NCBI RefSeq assembly: GCF_001864895.1
Contig: NZ_MJGO01000038.1
Coordinates: forward strand, 27,226 to 91,225
Origin: Curtobacterium sp. MCBA15_009
GTDB taxonomy: Bacteria > Actinomycetota > Actinomycetes > Actinomycetales > Microbacteriaceae
Direction: 5' to 3'
Length of the DNA: 64,000 nt
A program made the position numbers and the translations under genes. The notes beneath the pieces were generated by a model. That model saw only the letters and a list, made by a program, of their open reading frames with translations, had not been told where the DNA came from and did no database searches. Each line of letters starts with the position of its first letter. Position 1 is the stretch's first letter. Shown here one piece after another: positions 7,594 to 19,186 of the stretch.

Positions 7594-8799
7594 TCAGGTC
7601 GGCAGGACGACCGGTTCGGTGTCGGGCAGGGGGCTCGCGTCGCGGCCGCGCAGGTCGGGCAGCCAGCTGCGCATCGCCAGGGGGAGCAGCACGCCGACCC
7701 CGGCCATCACGGCGCCCACGGTGAAGCCGCCGATCGGGCCGTTGCTGTCGATGAGGAAGCCGGCGACGGCCGATCCGCCGGCGGCGCCGATGAGCTGGCC
7801 GGTGCCCATCCAGCCGTAGGCCTCGGCGGTGTCGGAGAACTTGACGGTCGCCGAGACCGACCCGAACATGACCGCGAGGGCTGGGGCGATGCCCGCACCG
7901 GCGATGACCAGTGCGAGGCAGAGCCACCAGAAGCCCGTGCCGCCGAGGGCCAGGGTGAGGCCGACGAAGACGACGGCCATGCGCGTCCACAGGGTGTTGC
8001 GGGAGATCGGGCGGTGGCCGAACGCCAGGCCGCCGAGCAGGGATCCGACCGCGAAGACGGCGAGGACGATGCCCGCGTTCGGGCTGCCCTCGCCGAAGAC
8101 GCTGGTGACGCTGGCCTCGACCGCGGAGCAGGCGCCGATGAGCAGCAGGCCAGTCAGCGTCGCCACCACGACCGAGGGGCGGCGGAGCACGACGCCGAAC
8201 GCGCGCTTCGAGCGGGGGATGCGCACGCGACCGAGCTCGGGGGAGGCGATGAACCACACGCCGCCGATCACCAGGAAGACCATGGCGACGACGATCGCCT
8301 GCACGGTGCCGACCTGCGTCGCGACGAAGGTGGTGATGACCGGGCCGGCGACCCAGATGAGCTCCTGGGCGCTGGCGTCGAGCGAGAACAGCGGGGTGAG
8401 CTGCGACGACGTCACCATCTTCGGGTAGATGGTGCGCACCGCGGGCTGCACGGGCGGGACGGCGAGGCCGCCGAGGAACCCGACCACGACGTAGGCCCAG
8501 AGCGGCATGGTGGAGAAGGCGATCACGACCATGCTCGCGAGCGCGACGATGCTCGTCAGGACGAGGACGGGGCGCATGCCCCAGCTGCCCATCCAGCGGC
8601 TCGTCAGCGGACCCGCGATCGCCTGCCCGATGCTCGTCGTCGCGAGCACGAGGCCGGCGGCGCCGTAGGAGCCGAAGACGTGCTCCACGTGCAGCAGGTA
8701 GGCCAGCGACAGCATCCCGAAGGGGAAGCGCGCGGTGAGCTGTGCAGCGATGACACGACCCACGCCGGGGGTCTTGAGGAGGGGGCCGTACGTACTCAC
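7594..8799 (-). CDS. MFS transporter
   Basis: 401-aa, 12-helix major facilitator. The N-terminal half contains LTARFPFGMLSLAYLLHVEHVFGS and a GPLTSRWMGSWGMRPVL loop typical of drug-exporter-like MFS proteins of Actinobacteria; the second half begins RRPSVVVATLTGLLLIG. The open frame extends far upstream, but the GTG at 8797-8799 is preferred. It gives the right length and lies 6 nt after TACACT (complement of 8806-8811), a leaderless arrangement also seen at other genes here. Substrate unknown. Confidence 0.85.
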   Translation of the reverse strand: MSTYGPLLKTPGVGRVIAAQLTARFPFGMLSLAYLLHVEHVFGSYGAAGLVLATTSIGQAIAGPLTSRWMGSWGMRPVLVLTSIVALASMVVIAFSTMPLWAYVVVGFLGGLAVPPVQPAVRTIYPKMVTSSQLTPLFSLDASAQELIWVAGPVITTFVATQVGTVQAIVVAMVFLVIGGVWFIASPELGRVRIPRSKRAFGVVLRRPSVVVATLTGLLLIGACSAVEASVTSVFGEGSPNAGIVLAVFAVGSLLGGLAFGHRPISRNTLWTRMAVVFVGLTLALGGTGFWWLCLALVIAGAGIAPALAVMFGSVSATVKFSDTAEAYGWMGTGQLIGAAGGSAVAGFLIDSNGPIGGFTVGAVMAGVGVLLPLAMRSWLPDLRGRDASPLPDTEPVVLPT

Positions 8800-8910
8800 G
8801 ACACGAGTGTACGGACTGGACGGAACGGGCTGTCCCCCGTCCTGGGGAGGGGGGTGTCGCATCGAATCTCGCTCCTCGAAGACACGCCGACCGCTCATCC
8901 GATTCCGCCG

Positions 8911-9029
8911 TTCTCCACACGGGTGTACAACCATGCTCCTCGCCCTGTGGGGAGTGTCTGTGGCGAGTGGCAGAGTGGCGGAAAACCGGGCCTCGGGAAT
9001 CCACAGACTGTGGACGGCGTTGTGGAGAA
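8911..9029. promoter_or_regulatory. cluster of DnaA-box-like sequences upstream of nrdHIEF
   Basis: The 366-bp spacer between the MFS gene and nrdH is rich in CCACA/TGTGG words. TTCTCCACA occurs at 8911-8919 and, in reverse, at 9021-9029; GTCCACAGT in reverse spans 9007-9015; a near-palindrome TCCACAGACTGTGGA lies at 9000-9014; CTGTGGGGA is at 8945-8953. These resemble the actinobacterial DnaA box TTGTCCACA with one or two changes. Known precedent: DnaA regulates nrd in Escherichia coli. Function here is inference. Confidence 0.4.
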
Positions 9030-9042
9030 CTACAGGCGTGTA

Positions 9043-9090
9043 ACACTTCCTCTTGTGGTCGCTTGACTCCGCGAGCACAAGATGTAGTAG
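9043..9090 (+). promoter_or_regulatory. nrdHIEF promoter with tandem NrdR boxes
   Basis: Two 14-16 bp half-palindromic sites resemble the NrdR consensus (CAC-wA-nAT-nTw-GTG): CACTTCCTCTTGTG beginning at 9044 and CACAAGATGTAGTA beginning at 9076. Their starts are 32 bp apart, three helical turns, the usual NrdR tandem spacing. Between them is TTGACT (9063-9068); 16 bp later TAGTAG (9085-9090) overlaps the second box. NrdR-ATP/dATP would thus occlude the promoter. Confidence 0.65.
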
Positions 9091-9165
9091 CGATGTAGTA
9101 ACGTCGTCCGCAGCACAACACACGAACTTCGGACCTGGAATCAGGCCCAGAAACCAGGGGAGAAC

Positions 9166-9399
9166 ATGGCCGTCACCGTCTACACCAAGCCGTCCTGCGT
9201 CCAGTGCACCGCGACGTACCGCGCCCTCGACAACAAGGGCATCGAGTACGAAGTGCACGACGTCTCCACCGACGAGGCCGCCCTCGAGCACGTCAAGAGC
9301 CTCGGCTACATGCAGGCCCCCGTCGTCGTCACGGACGACGACCACTGGTCGGGCTTCCGCCCCGACAAGATCGCAACGCTCAGCGCCGAACTGGCGTGA
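9166..9399 (+). CDS. nrdH: NrdH glutaredoxin-like electron donor for class Ib ribonucleotide reductase
   Basis: 77-aa thioredoxin-fold protein with redox motif C11-V-Q-C14 and the C-terminal WSGFRPDKI segment characteristic of NrdH, which is reduced by thioredoxin reductase and in turn reduces NrdE. Start ATG preceded by CAGGGGAGA. First gene of nrdHIEF. Confidence 0.97.
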   Translation: MAVTVYTKPSCVQCTATYRALDNKGIEYEVHDVSTDEAALEHVKSLGYMQAPVVVTDDDHWSGFRPDKIATLSAELA

Positions 9400-9405
9400 T
9401 CTTCT

Positions 9406-9446
9406 AGGTGTGTTCCCCGGCCCCGAAGGGGCCGGGGAACACACCT
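9406..9446 (+). terminator. perfect 19-bp hairpin between nrdH and nrdI
   Basis: Arms 9406-9424 and 9428-9446 are perfectly complementary with a three-base loop (GAA). There is no T-tract. It begins 6 bp after the nrdH stop and ends 44 bp before the nrdI start, so it could act as a partial terminator or an RNA-stability element giving more nrdH than nrdIEF product. Confidence 0.65.
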
Positions 9447-9876
9447 ACTGCGCGATCTGCTGTCCGCACCTTCTCCAAGAGGAGCGCACCATGAGCCGAT
9501 TGGTCTACTTCTCGAGCGTGTCCGGCTACACCGCACGCTTCGTCGAGAAGCTCGGCCGCGACGCGGACCGGATCCCCCTCTACCCGAGTGAACCGTTCCT
9601 GCACGTCGACGAGCCCTACGTCCTGGTCCTGCCCACCTACGGTGGCGGCAACGGCGAGGGCGCGGTCCCCAAGCAGGTCATCAAGTTCCTCAACGACGCC
9701 CACAACCGCTCGCTCATCCGCGGCGTGGTCGTCGGCGGCAACACGAACTTCGGCGAGGCGTACGGCCTGGCAGGGGACGTCGTCGCACGGAAGTGCAACG
9801 TCCCCCTTCTCTATCGATTCGAACTCTTCGGGACCCCTGACGACGTGTCGGCGGTCAACTCAGGATTGGATGCATT

Positions 9877-13126
<3,250 letters not shown>

Positions 13127-13142
13127 GTCTGGTCTGTCTCTT

Positions 13143-13181
13143 GCGAATATCCCGCCGGCCTGAGTCCGGCGGGATATTCGC
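13143..13181 (+). terminator. nrdF terminator hairpin
   Basis: Perfect 16-bp arms 13143-13158 (GCGAATATCCCGCCGG) and 13166-13181 with a 7-nt loop, 16 bp past the nrdF stop. No downstream T-run. It also marks the last host-like sequence before base composition changes. Confidence 0.8.
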
Positions 13182-13322
13182 GTCACGAGCACAGCGCGTC
13201 TCTGGCAACGCTTCCGCTTCAAAAGACAGCGTATACGTACCGTAGTGGCGTACCATTCAGTACATTTCGAACAACCCGAAAGCTGACGTTAGAGGTGATG
13301 TTAGGGGGCTTGCATTTGCGCC

Positions 13323-15200
13323 TCAAAACGTGATTACGTTCTCGGGTCTAAATAGACCTAGCTTGCGAACTTGGGATACAGCTTCCATAGCACTTGGGGT
13401 GAAGAGGGCGACAGCCAGCGAGCGCTCGGCTCGTGAGCAGACTACATAAAGCAGCCGCCGCGTTCTGTCCAAAGTTGATTCACGACCATTCGAGATGTGG
13501 TCTAGGTCCGTGGCGGAAAGCTCGCGGAGTTCGAACAGCTTCTCGTAGGAAAAACTATTCCCGACAGCCGCGTCATCCTCAAGTAGCACCAGCACCCGTT
13601 CAAACTCCGCCCCCTTGACCCCTTGGTGCGTAGCGAAGACGGAGTGCTCGTCGAGGTAACTCTGGTAAGCCAGCAATTCACGTGCGGGGCAGTCAAAGAA
13701 GCGGGCAAGCACGCCGTGCTCAACTGAGTCCCCGACACTCTCGTGAGTTGCTGCATAATTGAGCAGTTGCTCGTACGGCGAGAAGTTGTCGTCCAGAGCC
13801 CAAAGGCCCGATGATAACGCGTGGGACAAAAGGGTTCGGACGGTCGCGTCGCTATCCGGCCTCATGAGATTGCTGATTTCCTCGGTTGCAGCCGACAGGG
13901 ACGAAAGACGGGACGCGAGCGCGGGCGTGCGTTCTAGGTCCAACGGGCTATTCGCCCGTACCAATTCCATCTGGGCGTAACTGTCCCCTCTCCGGACTGC
14001 CAAAGCCAAGGGAGTAAGGTAGGACACAAAGGGCTGGATTGACCACGCGGTTCCTTCGGAGATCCCCTCCTTCAGTCTGTCAGTGCTCCTGTCATGGTGA
14101 GAGGCGAATATCTGCTCGAACCCAAGACGGCGAGCCGCTAGACGATGCTCGATAACGAGTACCCTCGGGGCGCTCGGGCTCCCGTCCTCAACACGCCAAT
14201 TGGAATCCGTCGTCGAGTTGGCCATAATTGCGCGGACTTCCTGCAGCTGGGAGTCGCGATCACCTGTGCTTGCGAGGACAAACAGTTTCGCATCGCCTAA
14301 GAGTGTTTTGCCTGTGACTGCGTCCCGCCGACCGCCTGTTTGTTTGAGTGAGCCAGGCACTCCACCCCGAATGTTATTGATCACCTCGAGGATCATCGAA
14401 GGGCAACGGAAGTTCTCGGGCTTATCGATCTGAGCCCAGTCGGGCTCGATCGGTATTGACCCAATGCCCGTCGAGTAAATTTGCTGCATTTCGTCACCAA
14501 GGAACCCGATCGATATCGCGCAAGTTGGGTCGGCCGCGATGGCCTTCAAAGCGGCTACGACCGAGGGGAAGGTGTCCTGGCTCTCATCGACGAAGACGAA
14601 CGGATATTGGTGTGCTAGTAGTCGGCGGAGAAGAGATTTCTCCATAAGCAATTCCGGCACCATTTTGATGACATCATCGTGGCCGAGCACTCCTCGCGCG
14701 TAGCGGCTCCCAATGCCGTATGTGAAGGTCGTTTCCGGAGTCAGGGCAGCGCGGTCGGCTTCAAGGCGAGCTATTAGAGCGTCGTTCTTTGTGATGGTAG
14801 AGCCGCGGGTGCCCTTTTTACTGTTGTGCTCGAGAAGTGCTGCAATCTTTCCTTCGATCCTTCTATCCACCCACAACGCAATGTCACGCCTGAAAGGGCG
14901 GACAACAGTCCACAAGAAGCTGTGAATGGTTGACACGTGAAAGACTGGGTCAAGGTCGACTTCGCCATGAATCTCTTCGGCGGCGACTTCGGTGTAGGTG
15001 ATGCACGCGACCTTTTGTCCTTGACGGCGTAGTTGCGATCCTTTCGCGTCTCGCAAGTGAGCGAGCGCCTTGACGAGAGAAGTAGTCTTCCCTGATCCTG
15101 CTCCTGCGTTCACGACGAAGCATGGCGGAGTGTCGCCTTCAAGGAGTTCACGAAGCCGCAGATCCGCAGGAGTGTCGGGACTGTCGATACGACGACTCAT
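13323..15200 (-). CDS. gajB: Gabija-type GajB: UvrD/Rep-like superfamily 1 helicase
   Basis: 625-aa SF1A helicase. Walker A GAGSGKT (33-39), motif Ia TIHSF (91-95), motif II VDESQD (204-209), motif III-like GDEMQQIY, motif V THQGVKGAEFERVLVL and motif VI RRLLYVVCSRA are all visible, so the ATPase looks intact. The ATG start (15198-15200) overlaps the TGA of the OLD nuclease gene by four bases (ATGA). A UvrD-like helicase coupled directly behind an OLD/TOPRIM nuclease is the defining composition of the Gabija anti-phage system. GC is clearly lower than the surroundings (55% and 57% in two 60-bp lines of the gajAB pair I counted, against 70% in a line at 24.1 kb), indicating acquisition by transfer. 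Precise function is inferred from family and pairing. Confidence 0.85.
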   Translation of the reverse strand: MSRRIDSPDTPADLRLRELLEGDTPPCFVVNAGAGSGKTTSLVKALAHLRDAKGSQLRRQGQKVACITYTEVAAEEIHGEVDLDPVFHVSTIHSFLWTVVRPFRRDIALWVDRRIEGKIAALLEHNSKKGTRGSTITKNDALIARLEADRAALTPETTFTYGIGSRYARGVLGHDDVIKMVPELLMEKSLLRRLLAHQYPFVFVDESQDTFPSVVAALKAIAADPTCAISIGFLGDEMQQIYSTGIGSIPIEPDWAQIDKPENFRCPSMILEVINNIRGGVPGSLKQTGGRRDAVTGKTLLGDAKLFVLASTGDRDSQLQEVRAIMANSTTDSNWRVEDGSPSAPRVLVIEHRLAARRLGFEQIFASHHDRSTDRLKEGISEGTAWSIQPFVSYLTPLALAVRRGDSYAQMELVRANSPLDLERTPALASRLSSLSAATEEISNLMRPDSDATVRTLLSHALSSGLWALDDNFSPYEQLLNYAATHESVGDSVEHGVLARFFDCPARELLAYQSYLDEHSVFATHQGVKGAEFERVLVLLEDDAAVGNSFSYEKLFELRELSATDLDHISNGRESTLDRTRRLLYVVCSRAERSLAVALFTPSAMEAVSQVRKLGLFRPENVITF

Positions 15201-17332
15201 TTCGTTGTTCCACCTGTCTTCACCGGCGCGAGAAGAGTAGACAACCAGTCGAGCCCGTCCACGATGTACTGCGGAGCCTTCCATTGCCCCGCAGAAATCA
15301 TCAGTGCTAAAGCGAGTTCGGTCTTCTTGAAGTTTGCACGTTTGACTTGCTTGTGTATGTCTTCGACTATGTCGTCGATTGTTGAACTAGCCGGTTCGAA
15401 CTTCTTAGACACGAGGGCGAGGTCATCTCGCTGATCTTCCGATAGGACCCACTCGAGATTTTCAAACGCGAAAGTCTCTTCAAACGTTCTCCCGGAGACA
15501 ATTTGACAGTTGCCGTCCCACGATACACAGCTACTAGTTTGATACGCTATACGCACAGGCGCGGGACTTTCGCCTCCCGTGCCGAAGACTTTCTTATGTT
15601 CGGGCAAGGCGAGTAGATCCGCTATCGCCTCGATTCGTGGGTGCCAAGAGCGAAGTGAGGGATTAGCGGTGACTGCGTATTCTGCATCAGCTCGGCATGC
15701 CTTGCGGCCATTCGAAGCCGCTGTCAGGTGGGGTGCTCCCTTTGCAGCGTTTGCCGCTTTCGTCGCAGGGGCAACGCTGTCAAGATCTGTTATGACCAGG
15801 GCTGGGACACCAAGGAGTTTGAGCAACGGTGCGAGTTTGTGAGCGAATGCTCCGCCGACCTCCAATATAGTCAGGTAGCTGGAAGTGAGCTTCGGCGAGT
15901 GTTCTTCTATAATAGATGGTAGCAGCAAGCGTTCGACGTTTCCTTCGACCAGAATCGCGGCGTCTGCAAAGAAGAGATCGCAATGTGTTAGCTTCATATA
16001 CTTATGAAGGAACGTCTTTGCGTCGGCGTCGAGTGCTTCTAATCTCGAGACATCTCGGACTTCTGATTCGTGCCGACCCTGTAAGAGTTGCTTGCGACGA
16101 AAATATCGAATGGGGGTGAACTGGCTTTCGTTGATGATTTGCGCCGAGTGGGTAGTTACGATCAGCTGGGTAGTCATCCCGCTCGCATCCGAGATGATCT
16201 CTCGGATTTTTGCGATGAAGACCTGCTGAAGTTGAGCATGTAGGTGCGCCTCTGGTTCTTCGATAACGACGAGATGCACCGGGGTGCGGTGTTCCTGCGT
16301 CGTCCATCGTTGGTGGAAATCTAAAACCTGAATCACCATGTAAATGAGGTTTTTGAAGCCCAGTCCGTTATACTTCTCAGGAAGGTGGGTTCCTACGAGA
16401 TCTCCTTCGGCACGCGGGAGTGAGTATTCGACGCTGGCGTCCTGTGCCATAATTTGCTTGGGATTGAAGTGAGATCGAATCACGAGATCGGGATTCTCTA
16501 TGCCGGGGTAGCCCAAGGTGTTGAGGTTTTCGAGCGTCGAGGCGAAGACTTGTTCGAGGTGCTTGTTGAAGCTTTCTTCGGACGCGTGTAAAGCCTGAAG
16601 GACGCTCGTATCTGTCTTAAATTGATCAAGATTGCGCTGATAGAACTTGCTGAGGCTGCGCGATAGGTCTTGTGTGCGAGCGCCAACTTCTGTATCCGAC
16701 AGGAAGCGTTGAGCGTCGAGGAAATTGAGAGTCATCAGACCGTCAAGTACGGCTGCGGCCTCTCCCTTCGCGTGGAGCATGGGGTGCTCACGTAGTTCAT
16801 CCGGCCCAGCCTTCTCGAGGACGTAATAATTCAGGTTGTACTCGGCCTGCAGCCGATCTTTCAAGTAATCTTCGAGGGATGTCGGCCAAGGATGGTAGGA
16901 ATCAATGGCGTCGGTGGCGGCATTCTCTTTCGCCGCTCGGTAATCATCGAACAACCGGTTCGAATCACTCGGTTCAAATCGTAGGCGGATACCTACCGGC
17001 TGCCCGTTCCAGTCGAGGCTTGGTAGAATGTCGACGACTCGGTAGACCTCTTCGTCCTCCACGTTGAACCAGAGGTCTAGGGTTATCTTTGGAAGTTCCG
17101 GGCGCTCGCCATGTTTGTGGTCGTAGTTCCGGAGGGTCTCAAGGCATTCCGCGCTGAAGTCGTAGATCGCGACGTCCTTGGCTCTGCCGGTAACGAGGAG
17201 GCGTAGAACCGCGGCAGCGGAGGTCTTGCCGCTGTTGTTGGCTCCAACAAATATGGTGGTTTGTTCTTCCAGATCTATCTCGACTGCTTTCAAGCGGCGA
17301 AAGTTGTTCACGGCCATGTTCGTCAAGTGCAT
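15197..17332 (-). CDS. gajA: Gabija-type GajA: OLD-family ATPase/TOPRIM nuclease
   Basis: 711-aa protein. N-terminal ABC-type ATPase: Walker A GANNSGKT (30-37), Walker B VVIEEPEAH (355-363), H-loop THS (394-396). C-terminal TOPRIM nuclease: E463 in LVEGNVER and D516-L-D518 in ITDLDS, the acidic residues that bind metal. This is the OLD (overcoming lysogenization defect) architecture. In Gabija, GajA nicks DNA when nucleotide pools fall and GajB augments it. It is longer than the roughly 580-aa prototype GajA. The start at 17332 is preferred (MHLTNMAVNNFRRLKA) because GGGGA lies upstream; the frame extends to 17467 without domain homology. Confidence 0.87.
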   Translation of the reverse strand: MHLTNMAVNNFRRLKAVEIDLEEQTTIFVGANNSGKTSAAAVLRLLVTGRAKDVAIYDFSAECLETLRNYDHKHGERPELPKITLDLWFNVEDEEVYRVVDILPSLDWNGQPVGIRLRFEPSDSNRLFDDYRAAKENAATDAIDSYHPWPTSLEDYLKDRLQAEYNLNYYVLEKAGPDELREHPMLHAKGEAAAVLDGLMTLNFLDAQRFLSDTEVGARTQDLSRSLSKFYQRNLDQFKTDTSVLQALHASEESFNKHLEQVFASTLENLNTLGYPGIENPDLVIRSHFNPKQIMAQDASVEYSLPRAEGDLVGTHLPEKYNGLGFKNLIYMVIQVLDFHQRWTTQEHRTPVHLVVIEEPEAHLHAQLQQVFIAKIREIISDASGMTTQLIVTTHSAQIINESQFTPIRYFRRKQLLQGRHESEVRDVSRLEALDADAKTFLHKYMKLTHCDLFFADAAILVEGNVERLLLPSIIEEHSPKLTSSYLTILEVGGAFAHKLAPLLKLLGVPALVITDLDSVAPATKAANAAKGAPHLTAASNGRKACRADAEYAVTANPSLRSWHPRIEAIADLLALPEHKKVFGTGGESPAPVRIAYQTSSCVSWDGNCQIVSGRTFEETFAFENLEWVLSEDQRDDLALVSKKFEPASSTIDDIVEDIHKQVKRANFKKTELALALMISAGQWKAPQYIVDGLDWLSTLLAPVKTGGTTK

Positions 17333-18097
17333 TGGTCCCCGTTGATCGCTTGGTTTGCTGACGCGCTCATCGCTGCTGCCTGTGATTCCAGAGGCGCAGT
17401 GAAGGTGAGCCTTGTTCGGGAGCTTAGACCAGGTCGTTGGCGCGCTGGTGTTGTAAATGGGCTCCACGCGCGTTAGGACTGAGTCTGAGCGCTGTCGTTG
17501 CTCTCCGGGACACGTCCGGCGCCTCGGCTCCGTCGTGTTCGATCCCAGATTTCCGGTTGGCTAGAGACCACCAAGGTTGAGCCCGATCAGTCCCGCAACG
17601 CGAGAGCGTGGCGGTGATACGACCCGGGGGACTGGATCCAAACGCGTTTCACCTCTCGTTGATGAACGTGGAGTTGAGTGTTGACGCTGCCGCGACAGGC
17701 CGTGCTTGCAAATGTGTTTGATAGCGACTCGATCGCGCGTTTGCCCCTGCGCAGGACCTCATAGGCAGTACAGGGACTAAAGGCAGAGTGGGTCCGCCTC
17801 GACGGGGTTGGACTGGCGAGGCTTGCTCGTATGCGTTCCTGGATGCCGATGGCACTATCGATTTTTGAGGCGGGCGGCAACCGCACTCGTAGTTGGGCCG
17901 GACCCGGGCTGCCTCCCGCGCACGCATGGGATGTTCGGCCTGACAGCTCCTCGCTTCGGCGGGAGGGTTCCTGTCCTCTACTGGCTGCTGTCTCCGTACT
18001 CGAGTCCTTGCAGCTTGTCATCGGGGCGGCCGGTGGATCGGAAGGTGACCCCAGTGCCAGAACACCCTCCCGGCGGACCGCATCCGCGCTCCAGAGT
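17333..18097. other. 765-bp spacer without a recognisable gene (island edge)
   Basis: The segment upstream of gajA contains only short frames that look like chance (for example a 144-aa frame on the minus strand, 17587-18021, with no domain, no hydrophobic order and high Ser/Arg content). Base composition is intermediate between the island and the chromosome. I see no tRNA, integrase or direct-repeat att site, though a decayed one could be missed by eye. It must contain the promoter for gajAB near its left end. Confidence 0.5.
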
Positions 18098-18307
18098 GGC
18101 GGCGACGCCCCAGTCCTGCACCTCGTCGTGGAAGACGGTGAAGGCGGGCTCGTCGAACTGGATGACGTCGACGCCGGCAGCTTCGAGCTCCCGGGCTTCT
18201 TCGTTCAGGATCGTGGCGAACTCCCACGCCAGCTTCTCGCGGCTCTTGTAGTGCTGGTCGGAGAGGGTGTCGATCATCGTCATCGGGCCGGGAAGCGCCC
18301 ACTTAAT
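18098..18307 (-). pseudogene. 210-bp internal fragment of mesD (methionine synthase)
   Basis: This stretch aligns base for base with 36282-36491 inside the complete mesD gene, with only four mismatches I could find (about 98% identity). Read on the minus strand it encodes residues about 128-197 of MesD (from KWALPGPMTMIDTLSD to VFHDEVQDWGVA), with one conservative substitution (Q162 to E). Both ends break abruptly into unrelated sequence. It lacks the Zn ligands and cannot be functional. The near-identity implies recent duplication, recombination or gene-conversion contact with the intact gene. Confidence 0.9.
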
Positions 18308-18348
18308 GGACGAGGCGGAGTAGGGCGAGACCGGACGAGCCGGCCGGC

Positions 18349-19095
18349 TCAGGCGATGCTGCTGCCCCCGTCGACGAGGAGCTCGCTGCCGGTCATCCCC
18401 GAACTCTGGTCGGACACGAGGAACAGCACCGTGGCGGCGACCTCCTCCGGGCGCAATAGCCGGCCGAACGGCATACCGCTCGCCATCTGCTCGAGCATCG
18501 CCCCCGGGTTGCCCGGAGCGAGGCCGGCGAGACCCGGGGTCTCCGTGGGCCCGGGGACGACCGTGTTGATCCGGACGCCGCGCGGCGCGAGCTCCGCCGC
18601 CCACGTGTGGGTGAGGGCGGCGATCGCGGCCTTCGACGCCCCGTACAGGCCGAACGACGGCTCGGTGCCGGATGCTGCCGTCGATCCGGTGACGACGACG
18701 GCGGACCCCTCGCGCAGGAACGGCAAGGCGCCCTGGACGGTCAGGGTGGTCCCGCGGACGTTGGTGCCGAACGTCGTCTCGAAGTCCTCGGGGGTGACGG
18801 CGTCGAGGGGCTTGAACTCACCGCCACCGGCGTTGGCGTGTACGGCGTCCAGGCCGTGACCGCGCTCGGCGACCGCGGCGAAGACCGTCGCGATGTCGTC
18901 CGACTGGGCGGCGTCCGCACGGATCGGCGTCACCGCGTCGCCGAGCTCGTCGCGCACGGCGTCGAGCGCCTCCTGCCGTCGCCCGGTGACGAAGACGTGC
19001 GCCCCCTCGTCGACGAAGCGGCGCACGACCGCGAGTCCGATGCCCGAGGTTCCGCCCGTGACGAGTGCGGTCTTGTCCTGCAGTGCTCCGACCAT
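18349..19095 (-). CDS. SDR-family oxidoreductase
   Basis: 248-aa classical short-chain dehydrogenase. Nucleotide-binding TGGTSGIG (13-20), NAG motif (88-90, HANAGGG), catalytic N112, S138, Y151 and K155 (YGASK). TGRRQE after beta2 suggests NADP(H) preference. The C-terminus SSGMTGSELLVDGGSS is standard. Start ATG at 19095 with AGGAGG upstream. It is divergent from a TetR gene, with a perfect palindrome between them, so it is probably that regulator's target. Confidence 0.92.
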   Translation of the reverse strand: MVGALQDKTALVTGGTSGIGLAVVRRFVDEGAHVFVTGRRQEALDAVRDELGDAVTPIRADAAQSDDIATVFAAVAERGHGLDAVHANAGGGEFKPLDAVTPEDFETTFGTNVRGTTLTVQGALPFLREGSAVVVTGSTAASGTEPSFGLYGASKAAIAALTHTWAAELAPRGVRINTVVPGPTETPGLAGLAPGNPGAMLEQMASGMPFGRLLRPEEVAATVLFLVSDQSSGMTGSELLVDGGSSIA

Positions 19096-19148
19096 GATGT
19101 CCTCCTGGAGTTGTTGTTGACTGCTTGGTCCAGAACAGTACGTCGTGC

Positions 19149-19164
19149 TTGACTGATCAGTCAA
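19149..19164. promoter_or_regulatory. perfect 16-bp palindrome between SDR and TetR genes (operator)
   Basis: TTGACTGATCAGTCAA is perfectly self-complementary. Its minus-strand TTGACT can serve as the -35 of the SDR gene with TACTGT (complement of 19135-19140) 18 bp away as -10. A half copy, TTGACTG, lies at 19117-19123. Best read as the operator of the adjacent TetR protein controlling both genes. Confidence 0.7.
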
Positions 19165-19186
19165 CAACGACCTCCGAGGAGTCCAC

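Noticed and set aside
13182..13322. Possible regulatory element between the nrdF terminator and gajB stop
   Set aside because: AT-richer sequence with TACGTACCGT- and GTTAGAGGTGATGTTAG-like words, but no promoter directed at a gene and no stable structure recognised.
17587..18021. 144-aa open frame on the minus strand upstream of gajA
   Set aside because: No domain, no good start context, Ser/Arg/Pro-rich composition expected of a chance frame in GC-rich DNA, and it overlaps only spacer sequence.
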